Part shown: positions 25,962-48,148 of the stretch, piece after piece | How the letters are laid out: every line of letters starts with the position of its first letter | Position numbering within the stretch: position 1 is the first letter of the stretch | NCBI GenBank assembly: GCA_005784505.1 | Contig: VCAZ01000005.1 | Span: 5,459,001 to 5,523,000 of the forward strand | Length of the DNA stretch: 64,000 nucleotides | DNA from: Bagarius yarrelli | Lineage: Eukaryota; Chordata; Actinopteri; Siluriformes; Sisoridae | Direction of reading: 5' to 3' | Notes under the pieces: model-generated | Database searches by the model: none | The model's input: the letters and a program-made list of their open reading frames with translations, nothing else | What the model was told of the DNA's origin: nothing | Made by a program: the position numbers and the translations under genes

Positions 25962-26533
25962 CCTCTGACCCCAGTGTGGGCATGCTCACCGCTAACGCTA
26001 ACGCTGCTGCCTCACCTGCACCCAAAAGAAGATGAGAAATGTTCACCACAAATCCGCGCACTTCTTCCCACCTCCTTGAGTTCCTTACTTTTCTTAACTA
26101 CCTGAAGTTCTCATTTAACCCTAAGCGCTATATTTATTATCATTTGTAAGGGTTTGATTTTCTGAGAATACAGTCAGCGATGTTAACTATGTCTTATTAA
26201 AAATAAGGCAGCAAAAATACATTTGAGCTTGGCTTTATAAATCATTTACGCCCTGTATATACGGTCAGCCCAGTACGCATGGAGGCAGTTCACACTTTTC
26301 ACACTCCATTCTCTTCCCCAGGGAGGAACAGCACTTTGGAGAAGATTGAATAGGAGTAAGATTTCTTCTGCCAGTTTAACACACACTCCTGAATTGTTTC
26401 CCCCTCTAGGTTTGTACCGACGGGGTTGACAGACTTTCCTTCCCATCCCAATGCTCTGTTTCTCAAACCATGAACAATCTTCTTTCACTGGTTTGTTTTT
26501 GGCTTTAATGAGAAAATCCAAAAATAATAATGC

Positions 26534-26574
<41 letters not shown>

Positions 26575-27600
26575 GAATAAAGACCTGATAACTACCTTGC
26601 TAGCGAGCCAAGAAAAACCTACACCGTACTCACCTCTCTGTTCTGATGCGAACCCAAATAAAAAAAGAGACAAAAAAATGATCCAAACCTTTTTTAAATA
26701 CACTGCCAAAGTTTCACGGAGAAGCACTCGTCTTGTAACCAAACGCAAACGACCCAAATCTGGTTTCTTGCGGAGATTCAGCAAGGAGAAAAAGGGACAA
26801 ATTGAATCCCTGCCTCCCTCTCACTGTGCCCCCCTCCTTCCTTCTCTGCCTGGCTCAGTTACCCACAATCCCTTTCTCCAACCCTAAGGAACAAGGTGAA
26901 GTGACATGCTATCCGCCTCTGCTCAAAGCAAAAAGACATACGGGCGGAAAGAGAGAGAGAAAGAAAGCAAGGACGAGTCGACCAAACAAACGGAACGCGC
27001 TTTTGGCCTTGAAAGAAAATTGGCACCGCAAAATGCCAAAAAAACCCCACAAAAACCCTCAAAACAGAACTGAGAACGTCTGTGCGAGCTTCATACTCCA
27101 AGGACGAGACTTTTGAAAGCAATTATCCAGGAGGTTTTTTTTCTTTTCTAAAACTTTCCCACTTTTACAACTGAGCTGTAATTTTCACTCTCTCTTGTTT
27201 TCCAAAGCATGATGAGCAGACTGCTAAAAAACTGTCTCATAAAAAGCGACGTGGATTTCTCTTCGATATATATATAATTATATCTTTCTTTGTTTTTTTT
27301 CTACCTCTTGTCTTTTTGTCTTCAGAGCAGATATCCGAGAAGGGATCAACCGTGTAGATACTGCTTCTTTCTGGTTCTTCATGTATCTCTGTCTCTGATG
27401 TCTCCCTTGTTCTGCCTGTTTCTTTCTTCTTTTTTTTTTTTTTTTTTCCTTGTTAAGTTTTCAGTTTGGGCCGGACATGTAAAGTTGTTCTTCGAGGAGG
27501 AGCGCGTAGAGTAGGAACTCCTTGTGTATTTTATAATCACTCGTGTTTCGAGACAGCGAGAGGACGGAGGTGCAATATAAGAAGGGAATTCAGCTACTGA
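25962..27600 (+). other. cbfa2t3: Probable CBFA2T3 3' untranslated region
   Basis: Follows the TGA at 25959-25961 with no further coding exon. Possible poly(A) signals are ATTAAA at 26196-26201 and AATAAA at 26657-26662; others occur farther on, so the 3' end is uncertain. Open frames here (for example 26597-26887) have biased, low-complexity composition and are not credible proteins. An (AAT)n run sits at about 26535-26572. Confidence 0.5.
26535..26572. repeat. (AAT)n microsatellite
   Basis: About 12 trinucleotide copies within the presumed CBFA2T3 3' UTR. Confidence 0.9.
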
Positions 27601-30600
27601 ACGGAACCTCAGAAACCACCCTTAGGGTACCTTATAATATAAATCTACATATAAATCTATTTAAAATAACAACCGTAACTTAATGTGAATGTATATAGTA
27701 TTTAAAAAGTAAAGAGGTCCAAAAAAATGTGTTTGCCAAATAACAGAAAGTATAATGTCTACGAATCATTTCTCACTTCTTTTTCCTTTCCTAAATCACA
27801 GCAATTGTAATTACTCATTCAGACCCTTGATGTTTTTTGGGTTTTTTTGTCCCGTCTGTTTTATTATGTATATTGTGTAATTTAAAGGCGTAGACGACAG
27901 CGAGTCATTTTACGGTCGAATTTTGCCGAGTCACAGGGGTTTGTGGGTCAAAAAGGGGCGGGGCTTGAGCTTAAGTAGATCCTTAAGTTATCAGCACCAT
28001 ATTTAAATCGATTGTTATCTTGATTATCAAGAAACAGCTTGTAAATTTGCTGCCTCTGCAAAATCAGGAGCTAGTTAAAACGGGGGAGGCAAAGGGCAGA
28101 GTTTGTGACTCATCACTTATTGCTTGTACAGTTTGTTAGCAAACGGCTGAAAGAGAAGCAGCATGATTTGAAGGAAGCGTGCGTTCGTTCGCGCCCTTTT
28201 GTTATTGTTGATGCTGACATTAAAAGCTGTTAAATCATTTCCTGGTGATTTCAGTGTAACTGTGTAAAATGCTGCACGATTTTCCACTGATCCAACCACC
28301 GGTCAAGTCATGGTCCAAATATCCTGCACCACATTCATAATTTTTTATGTCTGTCGTCTATACTTGGATACACAGCTATGGTTTTTCCCCCGGATTCAGT
28401 CGTAAGCTTTCTCTCCTGAGATGTTGGAGTGATGTAAAGACGCTGAAGTGTGATTTAGGTGAGGTCTTAAGTATCACATGAATTTGTCACTCTGAGCTTA
28501 TCGTAGGTTTCAATGCACTCCATAAAAGTAAATAGTAAATAAAATTTGTGCACTTCGACATCCTGTTCACGTCATACCTCGAACACGGACCAAACTTGAG
28601 GGTTTCCTGCTTAGTTGTCTATTTAGCGCTTATTATCGATGTCAGCTTCTTTAATTTAATTCGATATTGAATGATCTATTTTCTTAGTTTTAAATTAATA
28701 TATAAAGTCGGTCATCTATCCAGTTCACGTGTAAAGGTTTTTTTTTACCTGTATGATGAAGCAGAGCTGCAGAGCTCACACCTTCCCCCTAGTTGTTTAT
28801 CCTCTTCCCTCCATCTCCTCGTTAGCTACCTCCTGTACAACAGCATTCATCTCAGAGAGCCGTGCCGCTAGCAAACCTATCGTTTTAGATAAAAGCGTCT
28901 GGCAAATACCAGACATGTATCCCGTATATGCGCCATCGGTTGCCATAGTAACGGTGCAGTCTGCAGACGTTTTGTTAAGATGTGTATCCAGTGACACAAA
29001 CACACAACATCCTATTTGACTGGGACAAATTTTGGAAATGATTTTTTTCTAAAAGTTTTCTTCGAATGCGGCTTAGAACAACAAATACATAGTCCTGCTT
29101 TATTTTCTAAACAGTAAGTTGAGTTTTATTCAGCATAGTAACACGTCCCATACAGTTTTGATCCAAACCAAAGCACCTCTGTATGCTAGTCAGTTACAGC
29201 CTGCGGATCATATACTAAGGCCAGGCCCCTGAACCAAAGTACTGGGAAACAACACACACTCTGAAAGTCACAGCTAGGCATATATCTGTATTGTGCATTT
29301 TGTCATGTTTAACATCTATTGTTACTGTGTGAAGCCAGTAACAATATAACACCTTTACTGACTCCTTGTCGATACCTACAGATAACCATGGGTTTGTTTT
29401 AACATATATAAGCTTTACAATGTTGTAAATAGAGACAAAGGCTTAGAAAATTCGTATGACATGATGAATAGGCGCCTGTCTGGTTACTGGGGTGTGTGTT
29501 TAGAGACAGAGGTTTCTTATTCATGATCTCACTGCAAAACCTACTTGAATATTCCAGAGCTTTAATCCGATACCACGAGTGAAAGTACGGCTGAGCATAC
29601 ACATACACATACACACCTCTCACCCGTTCCCTGTGCTTTACATGCCTGCACAGCTCACGGTTTAGGTCATACGAGACCCCATGAGCTTCCTGATCTAATT
29701 TGTGTCCCATTGTGTCTCCAACCAAAGTTGAACCAAAAAGGAAGTGCTTGCTGATTTACTCTTCCACCATTTGTATTTATCTGTGTTTTCTTGGGTGCGG
29801 CAGGAGGCACGGCTTCTCTGAGCTGATTCGTTAAAGGCATCGAGGCTAAAAGACATCCAAGAGGCCAAACCTTTCTTATCACCCTATGACCCTAGGAAAT
29901 AAGACAAAGTCACACGGGGGCTGCAGGCCTGAATCTAAAACAATGGTAAAATTAGCATTATAAATATAAGACGAGATATTTGACAAAGGCTTTCTTTTTC
30001 CTATCACTTTTTTTTTCTTCTACTTTTATTATATCATTCGTGAACGATACAGGTGGAATGATTTACTAGGGAAAATGCATGTGATCAGAAGCTCTTTGGA
30101 AGCTCATTCATAGCTCATCCAGTTGTAACTTAAAACTCACAAAAACAAGACAGAGAAGGTTATTGTGAGCTACAAATCCAAAATGGACGCTTGATCTCCT
30201 TAATGCTAACATAGCTAGAGACTTTTTTTTTGTAAAGAATACCTGAAGATGAAGGCTTGGTTTGCCATGTTTAGGAAAGCATTATTTACTGTTTTGTGCA
30301 ATACATTGTTACAGAAAAAAAGAACGTTATTTCTGTAGGAAAAGGTTGGTGTGATGAAGAACTTTTTTTTTTTTCCTGTTCTCAGTCTCCAGATAAAGTG
30401 AAAACTGTGCCAGGAGAAGTTTTGATTTCTTTCTTGCATGCTTTCCTCCCCCTTTTTTGCTGCCCCCTCTACCCTTTTACTGTGCGCTTCGTTGGATATG
30501 TGACGCTGTAAACATTCTAAATCAGGTTATTGTCTGTGTTGAAATATGTATCTGTGTAATTAAAAACGATGGCGAAATACAAACCACGGCTTGTGTAGCG

Positions 30601-30832
30601 TGTGTCCTTCATTTTCTGTTACAGAACAACCCCCCCAGATACCCGGAGTGGAACTTGACTAGGGCATCGGGTAAGAATTAAAATCAGGGTTTTAAATAAA
30701 AGTCTCTTTTAAGGTGATTATTCTGTTCTGAGTTGTGCTGAAGTGTTACGTTATCAGTCATCACCTGGAAGGGACAATAATGTGTCTTGTAAAATGATGA
30801 ATATTGAACCCAAATTAGATTTGTAAGATTTA

Positions 30833-31010
30833 TACTATATTGGCAAAAGTTTGTGAACACTAGACACAGATCCATATGTGGTTCCTCTTCAAAATGTTGC
30901 TACAAATTTGGAAGCACGGAGTTGCATAGAATGTCTTTGTATGTTGCAATTAGGAGACTCAAAGACTGATCCAGCATGACAATGTTCCTGTGCTCAAAAC
31001 CCCTGTGCTA
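30833..31010 (+). mobile_element. DNA-transposon remnant (Tc1/mariner type)
   Basis: The stretch TATTGGCAAAAGTTTGTGAA .. CCATATGTGGTTCCTCTTCA .. GATCCAGCATGACAATGTTC resembles a common teleost dispersed element. A decayed transposase-like phrase (CAGCATGACAATG) sits near the end. No open frame remains. Confidence 0.5.
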
Positions 31011-32457
31011 TTTGGAAACCAAAATCTGGTTAATCAAACTTTTTGCTGCATGGGATAACCTGCTGGTTTGTCTGGTCAGAGGAGGACATGGAGAGTCTGG
31101 TTTTTTTTTTTTACTCCATTTTGTCACAGATAGAGTTTTGGTTTCCTGCCACTATCGCCTTTAGTGCCACTAAACTAAGTGTTTTAGTGAGCGTTTAAAA
31201 TTGTCCTTGTATTAAAACACTATTTTAATATTTCATTCTGTAGAGCTGCTTTGAATACTTTGATCTCTGAGAACCAAAAAGCGCTTTAGAAATAAAGACG
31301 ACTTAATTTATGAATGGGATTGGAAAAAAAACCTGTGCGTTCTTTACAAAAACCTAATCTTAACATCACTGAACACACACACACACACACACACAGCAAT
31401 TTCACATTGTTATTTTACCTACTCCCAAAAAAGCAGAGCACCAGGAGGAAGCCTGCATGGACCCAGAAAGAACATGTTGCCTATAGTTAATCATGTGAGT
31501 AAATATTAAACACAAAATAAAATATAATAAAATGTGTGAAATCATTTCTGTATCAACAGCATTTGATTTTCACTTCTGTAGAAACATCACAGACCTGCTG
31601 TCGTTTAACACACTATGATGTGCTGTCATCTATAAACAAGAACAAAACTTTGTGATCTATCTAATCACTATGTTCAGGGTGAACTGCATTTATTCCTAAA
31701 CGAAAATGAAGAATAACCAACGATTTATAGTTTAGTTGCTTCATCAAGCGTAACAAATAATATTTCTAGGGAATGCTTTTAGAATTGAATTTAAATACTG
31801 TATATCTTTATTATTTAAATACTGTTTTACAGGCTTTTACTGGGAAACTTTATCATTTTACACTGCACATCTTCAGCTTAATAGGGCATCGGGCATATTA
31901 TTAAGTATGTGGTCTATGTTGGTAGGTTATGATATAAAAGTAATTTCGTGATTGAGTCCCTTTAATTTTGTATACACTTAGCAGTAGTAGCAGTAGAGCT
32001 TTTAGAAACCGCTAGGGTTTAACTTTAGCACATCATGCGGATGCTCAGTTGAATAAGATCTAAAAAGTTTGGCGGCCGAGTCAACACCTTGAATTCTTTG
32101 TCATGTTTTTCCGACTATTTCTGAAGAGTTTTTGCATTGTGGCAGGCAGCAGTATCCTGCTATAGGAGGCCACTGATGTAAAAGTCTTCAATGGAATGTG
32201 TCATGTGGCAAGCGCATCACACATGACACTGGTGCCAAAAGTTTTGAGTGACAGCTCCATTAAGTAGAGCATCCACTACACACCTGGCTGTGATTGAGCT
32301 GTTATATGTAGAAACAAATACGTAGACAGGATATAGACTAACTACAGATGTATACCAACTTATTGTCAGAGCTGCTTTCAAAGAAAATCATTCAACACCT
32401 GACCAATCAGAATTAGAGGAGCCAAAAGCGTTGTGGTATAAAATGAAAAAGGTAAGA

Positions 32458-32488
32458 AATTATTATTATTATTATTATTATTATTATC
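32458..32488. repeat. (TTA)n microsatellite
   Basis: About 10 copies of ATT, with further diverged copies to about 32530. Confidence 0.85.
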
Positions 32489-32559
32489 ATTATTATGTTT
32501 ATTATTATTGTTTTCTTTATTTATTTATTATTATCTGCATTTACTTAAAAATGTACGAA

Positions 32560-33157
32560 AAGCCACGCCCCCTCGGCGGTTTAATTTAAGTAAAATATGA
32601 CGTCTCATCCGGGTCTTTTCTCCAACGTTTTACATTTAAAATATTTACTCTTACATCCATGTTCTTTTTGGGCAAGTCTTAGTAATGTTTAGAGTTAAAT
32701 ATGAAAGTTTATATATTTAAATTAATTTTATTTAATAATAAATTCTTATTGTGTACTTTAAAGCAGGTGAGCTGCAGGTGCACTCATTAAGGACGAACCG
32801 CCTCCATCTATTTTTGAGGGGTGCGTTTCAAACCGGAAATGTGCCCTACCTTATCTTTTATTATTTGTTAATACGTTGCGATTGGGTTTGGAACGTAACC
32901 CCGGCGTCCTATGTCCCCTATTAAGTACTTTAGAGTGCAGGTTTGGACGCGGCCTTTCCCCCTGTACCTTTAGACGTTAAAAAGTCCATGCTTTCTGTTA
33001 AATAGTTTCTGTAGTCGTAATTTAGTGGGGTTTTTGGTGACTTGTTTGATTAAAAAAGGTATTAGTGGTGTTTAGATTACCGAGGAAGCTTTAACCGCTG
33101 TGCAGAAGTAGCAGGCTGAAGGTGGGATGATTATCGGTTATCAGCTCGATAACTAAC
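32560..33157 (+). promoter_or_regulatory. pabpn1l: Presumed PABPN1L promoter / 5' UTR
   Basis: The region just upstream of the PABPN1L ATG. No clear TATA box is placed near the start. Two CAGGTG E-boxes lie 11 bases apart at 32764-32769 and 32775-32780. Germ-cell bHLH factors bind E-boxes in known oocyte promoters; linking these sites to that is inference. The transcription start is not identifiable. Confidence 0.35.
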
Positions 33158-43193
<10,036 letters not shown>

Positions 43194-43196
43194 CCA

Positions 43197-43202
43197 AATA
43201 AA
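43197..43202 (+). terminator. pabpn1l: Early PABPN1L poly(A) signal candidate
   Basis: AATAAA beginning 4 bases after the stop codon. If used, the 3' UTR would be only about 20-30 bases. Confidence 0.35.
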
Positions 43203-43516
43203 GTGTTTGTTTTATTGTAGTTCTTTTGGAAGCACTTATGGGTGCTGATTGTTCTGTTCTGTTCCTGCCTTTAATGGACTCCCAGTCTCACATCGATTTT
43301 CATAGCTACATTTTAAGTGCATATATTTTTGTACAGCTTTTCATATTTTGTCTGATTTAAAGCCTGAACGATAAGGAAACTTGATTTACACTGAAGATGT
43401 TATTTTATTTCTATTTTTTTATAATGTCTTTCTGTAAAATAAGCTGTTCGAAGGCTGGAGTGTCATTGAATTTCAGTATTTTTTGTCTCTGTTTAATGTG
43501 AATTGTTGACAGAAAA

Positions 43517-43526
43517 AATAAATAAA
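43517..43526 (+). terminator. pabpn1l: Distal PABPN1L poly(A) signal
   Basis: Two overlapping AATAAA hexamers (43517-43522, 43521-43526) followed by a T-rich stretch (TTTTGCTCTCTCATACTTG). A plausible main 3' end, about 325 bases after the stop. Confidence 0.5.
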
Positions 43527-43561
43527 TAATTTTGCTCTCTCATACTTGCGTTACTGATCAA

Positions 43562-43567
43562 TTTATT
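43562..43567 (-). terminator. trappc2l: TRAPPC2L poly(A) signal candidate
   Basis: TTTATT on the + strand is AATAAA on the - strand, 85 bases past the TRAPPC2L stop. Others may lie close by. Confidence 0.45.
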
Positions 43568-43651
43568 AGTAGGAAATATTTTATTTTATACAATAAACAT
43601 GTAAACAAATGCACAAATCGACACAAACTCATATGTACAAGAAGAGTAACT

Positions 43652-46600
43652 TCAGCTAGATGCCACCATCATGGCTGACACGGTGCTGTCAAAAGCCCTG
43701 AAAAAAGAAAGAACACTGCTCAGACAATATATTACCAGCCGAAGGCCAATAAGTGGATATTATTCGGTTATTACTTGGACTGAATAGGATCTCCAGGGTT
43801 GTAGAAGGGATTGCACATGACATCTGTGAAGGAGTTGTGCAGTTTTCTGAACATCTGTGGAGAATATTAATAAACTCATCATCTTTCTATTATAGATTGT
43901 TCTGGTTCAGTAATTCACAGCCAGTTTAAACAGGTAAAAAATGAATTGCGCTTTACTGCTAAATTATATTCTCGCATATTAATAGTTATGAATAATTGGT
44001 CCTAATTGTGGTCATTATTCAAGTGGAAAAACATTGGAAGTTGTTGGGTTTTGCTGTCATGACATTGATTCTGTTTCAGAACCATATTTTTTTGGGTCAT
44101 TTTGCCTTTATTGATGGGACAGAGAGATAAAGTAGGGGAGATGGAGAGAAAAGTGGGACCAAAAAGGACCCGAGCAGGAATTGAACCCGGGTTGCCGGAG
44201 GGCAACAGTTTAAGAATTTAAATAGTTTATAGAATTTACGTCCCTGGTACATCTGTTTCATCACCAGGAAGTGTCTACTGTACTTACGCTTCGTATCTCG
44301 TTGTCTCGTAGTGACGTGTTTGAGGAATCGACAACGATCACAAATTTCACTTTAGAGTTCGTCACATAGCCGTATCTGATATTTCAGTTAAGCTTGGATA
44401 ATCTTTTCCATTCAGACTTTTGCGGTTCTAAAAAAGCGTTTCTAGTGATTAAACAGGTCCAGCTTAATAATGGACCACTTGGGTAGATTTATTATTCCTA
44501 GTCTTATTCAACCGTATCTCAGTGGTATGTACAAGTACATGCTTACAGTAAATGCCCTGTGTTATTGCAGCAGGGCTTCGGGGTATAAATGCTGTATTTA
44601 ACATCTAGAAAAGGTTTTGAGTCAAAATAAATAGGACTGCAAAAGATAAAGTTTCAGCATCCACATTGCCATGTGTGTGTATCTGCAATAGTCCCATTAC
44701 AGGATGTGCAATATCAAGTGGGTATTATAGTTTGACTGCACCAGTTTCGAACACAGGATTTGTGGATTAGTTGTAAAGTTTAATAATAAAGTGAAGGTTT
44801 ATCATTTACACGTTGTTTTGATGTCTGTTTCTTGTGCCTGAAAGATTAAAAATGTTCACATGGTAACAGTCACTTTTCTAGCTATAACAGATTAATTGTG
44901 CTTAATTTACACGCTGAAGACGCTAGTGTGATGTTACATTTCACCAATTTCTGTATCTGAATCTCCGGAAAACAATAAACGCTAATTTACATCTTTATTT
45001 TCTTGTATTAATCCATGCTTAGAATTTGTGTGTGATGTTTTATGCAGATGCACTCGTTTAATAAATCACGCTAATAATTCTAAAATAATGAATTCTTTAC
45101 AAATAGAGTTAGGGGTGGGCAGTATGACCAATTCTATTTCACTGTATGAGTACAGTTTTACAGTATATTTGTTTAAATAGTTATTTCGAAGGAAATTAAC
45201 AAAGAGGGCTTAATGTAATAAATAAACTTCAAAAATGAAAAAGAATTTAACTTTTCATCACATTTTTCCTTTATGTTTGTGATAAATATAGTAAATAAAA
45301 TATGGATAAACCTTAATATAACAACAAATTCTACTGTATGTTACATTTCACAGTTGTGTGGAAAAAAATTCATATATATATATGAGAGACATCATCATCA
45401 TTATCTTAATTATAATTGGCTTACCAACGTCTGTCCAAGGCATCTAATCTGCTATACCAAGATAAAGATAACGTTCATGTGGGAATACACAATATTCTGG
45501 GGACATTCTGATTGGTCATGATGAAGCCCTTTAAACCTCTTCAGTTGCTGCTAAGACACTACATGAGAAGGATACACTTTGTAGTCTTCAGTAGGGTAGA
45601 GCAGTCCCAGATAGAGCTCTCGCTGATCAGCCATCGCTTTACCAACGGCAGAGATCTTCTCCTCCACCACGTCCAGTGAAGTGTGTACCGTGTAGTGAAA
45701 TTTCAGCTCACTCTGCGTCGGAACGCTCCGGATATACAGAGGGTAATTCTGCAGAAATACAGATACAGATTTATGTAATGTATAAACCCAAATCAGTACA
45801 TTTTGGACCTGCTTTTGTTCTTTATTTTGTTGAGCTGAACCTGTGACAAAACCTCGGTTACAATTATTTCCATTGGGAAACCAAATTGTTGGCACACAAG
45901 CGTTTCTTTAATTCTCGCGAGAACTCGTGTCACTGGATTTTAGGGAAGAGCGAATAACAGCAGATATAATTTGAGATGATGTTCTAGGTTGGTAGTATTG
46001 TTTACAGCAGCACACATGATAAATTCCATTTCAGCGCTGCGGTGCTGTCACTGACCCAGAAACGGCATCATGACATTATATACAGGAGTTGTGCCTTGTT
46101 TAGACTCAGGGAAAACGTGCGCTGTATAAAAGCTATTAAAATGCACACTTTAGCATCATTTCAGAGAGACCTCCCAAACCAAAAACAAAACTCAAGACAT
46201 TATAGAGTCCGACAGATTTTTTATACAGCATGTGTCTTTCTCCGAGTGTAAACAAGGCGCCATTCATTTGTGTAAACATCATCAGTGAAGATGTCTGAAG
46301 ATTTTAACAGTGAGGATGAGTTTGCATTTTTTTTGCCAAATCTTCCTTATTTAAACCAAAATATACAGATGATGTAGAGAGGAGAAGCTTCTGTCAGACA
46401 GTGTAATGTTGCTGCAGATCCAGCGTGAGGACGTACTTGTATGAATTGTTCAGAGACAGACATGAAATCAATGATTGTCACTTAGTTTAGTCTTAAAATA
46501 TGCATTTCGATAGCTTTCATTAAAATATCTTGAATCTTGAAAGTCTTACGGGTTTGGAACAACGCGGCGGTGATTAATTAATTAATTAATGTCAGAATTT

Positions 46601-47826
46601 TTTTTTTTTGGGTGAATTATCACTTTAACCACTGAGCCAATAATCACCATTATATTCATTATTTTACACCTGTGCATTTATTGCATGTTTATATTTCACT
46701 CTTGTGATATTCGTAATAAATGACTTCATCTGTTACCATTTCCTTTATTCTTTCCTCCAATCCTCACTACCAGTATTTTAATTAATAAAAATAATATCTT
46801 ACATTTTAAAGTGGTGATGAAGTGGTGGCTCATGATTAACTTGTTGGACTACCAACCCGAAGATTGTGGGTTCGATTCCCAGCTCCACCAAGCCACCACT
46901 GCTGGGTCTCGGAGCAAGACCCCTAAACCCCCAATTGCACAGTTGTATAAAAGACATAAATGTAAGTTGCTCTGGATAGGAACGTCTACCAAATACTGTA
47001 AATGTAAAAAAAAAAAAAAAAAATCACCGTATTTTGTAATTAGGTACTTATTTAGTCTGTGATGTCAGAACCATGTACTACATGCAGTCATTTATAATCT
47101 TTTGCACTCCTGTTTGTCCTCAAATATTCTGGTTTTAATATACAAATTAATATAATAACTCCAACATACAAATTTGTCCATATCGTAATCTGATCAGGCA
47201 AAACTGCTTATAAATGTTGTCTGTTGTTACTGTTTGTTTACCAAAAAACCCTTTTGAACTGCAAAAGTGAAACTGTGCCTTTAAGTTCTATATTTCTATT
47301 CTGCCTCAATTTCTGACTCTAAAACAGTTTCTATCTGTGTGTCTAGCCGTGTTTTACCGTACATAATTACACAGGATTTACAATCCTGTTTATTGACCCT
47401 GTATTGAGCTCCGAGTCTCCTGAATCCTGTTAATTAATAAAAGATCAAGTATTTATAGGAAGGAAATAAAAGCAACCACAACTTAAACATATAAAATCGG
47501 TTGGGATTCATTCCAAAACCAGTCGACATTAAGTGCACTAAACACTCCGGCTTCATACAGTCAGTTCACTCACACCCTCTGTAGTGCGGTTGTGTAGTAA
47601 AAGAAGAGATATTTAGGATACAGCCTTCAGTTATCACAAACCACCGCTAAAAACACATCTGGAACCTGTTATTTCTTTAAACGCGCGTATAGACATTCGA
47701 TACGGTTGATATTTCGCAGCTTTAATTGATTCCCGGGTTTATATTCGATCTAATTAGTCTAAGATAAACGCGAATTAATCGAAGCAAAAGTACCTCTTTC
47801 GCTATGACAGCGACACACACCGCCAT
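43652..47826 (-). CDS. trappc2l: TRAPPC2L, TRAPP vesicle-tethering complex subunit, 5 exons
   Basis: Small longin-fold subunit of the TRAPP complex, which tethers vesicles in ER-Golgi and later transport. Exons on the complement: 47826-47794 (MAVCVAVIAKE), 45748-45576, 44375-44288, 43854-43775, 43697-43652 (stop 43654-43652). Lengths 33+173+88+80+46 = 420 bases, giving 139 residues; the human protein is about 140. All phases match. The frame runs through NYPLYIRSVPTQSELKFHY, DYKVYGYVTNSKVKF, NEIRSMFRKLHNS, CNPFYNPGDPIQ and AFDSTVSAMM, the conserved order of the family. Intron 2 has U12-type signals; the last intron is only 77 bases. The start ATG sits in ACATGGCGG, a YY1-like context, at the edge of a promoter shared with GALNS. 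Confidence 0.95.
44085..44215 (-). repeat. tRNA-like dispersed repeat in TRAPPC2L intron 3
   Basis: On the reverse strand CCCGGGTTCAATTCCTGC carries a B-box-like GGTTCAATTCC, followed by CTCTCTGTCCCATCAATAAA. This is recognisable as a common teleost SINE-like repeat fragment. Confidence 0.5.
44376..45575 (-). other. trappc2l: U12-type (minor spliceosome) GT-AG intron of TRAPPC2L
   Basis: The donor on the minus strand is GTATCCTT (45575 downwards), an exact match to the U12 5' splice-site consensus RTATCCTT. AGCTTAAC lies near 44387-44394, about 12 bases before the acceptor; it contains the CTTAAC core of the U12 branch site TTCCTTAAC. There is no polypyrimidine tract (TGAAATATCAG). The splice restores the conserved VYGYV sequence in phase. 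Confidence 0.85.
46810..47025 (+). repeat. tRNA-SINE with intact B box and poly(A) tail
   Basis: B box GGTTCGATTCC is perfect (46870-46880). The body GGAGCAAGACCCCTAAACCC and tail GTAAGTTGCTCTGGATAGGA..ACTGTAAATGTAA are present and end in a run of about 17 A. The least decayed SINE in the window, in TRAPPC2L intron 1. Confidence 0.8.
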
Positions 47827-48148
47827 GTTGGATTTGCGTCAGGACGGAAACCTGGTCACGTGACGGCGCGTACGCGTTCACGTGACACTAGAAGCGGGGG
47901 CAAGTTTTATTTTGATTTTAGCCATGTAGTTTTTCTGTTTCTGTTTATTTGTTGTTTTTGGTTTTTTGTTGTTTGTTTAACGATCATCCGCCAAGTAAAG
48001 CCACAGAGAGATCATCACAGCAAACTGTAGACACTTTATTTTTAGATTATTAAACCTCAGATGACGCTCCTGTCACACCACATCCGCTTTAAGTGCTCGG
48101 TCAGTCATTCGGTCGGTCAGTCAGTCAGTTATATGTAATTGAACAAAA
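47827..48148. promoter_or_regulatory. TRAPPC2L/GALNS bidirectional promoter with twin CLEAR-type E-boxes
   Basis: The 322 bases separate two divergent start codons. GTCACGTGAC at 47855-47864 is a perfect palindromic CLEAR (TFEB/TFE3) site, and TTCACGTGAC at 47877-47886 differs at one position; centres are 22 bases apart, about two helical turns. Nearby DNA is CpG-rich (GGCGCGTACGCG). No TATA box is evident. GALNS is a lysosomal enzyme, so TFEB-type control is a natural inference. Confidence 0.8.

Larger units (their letters stand above)
27601..32560. other. Intergenic DNA between CBFA2T3 and PABPN1L
   Basis: No credible exons on either strand. AT-rich, with short poly(A)/poly(T) runs, one (CA)n tract near 31374-31395, a transposon remnant at 30833-31010 and a (TTA)n run at 32458-32488. 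It could also hold distal CBFA2T3 3' UTR or regulatory DNA for either gene. Confidence 0.5.

Noticed and set aside
26597..27116. Lys/Arg-rich forward frames after CBFA2T3
   Set aside because: AT-rich 3' UTR sequence with poly(A)-like runs; no homology recognised and no splice context.
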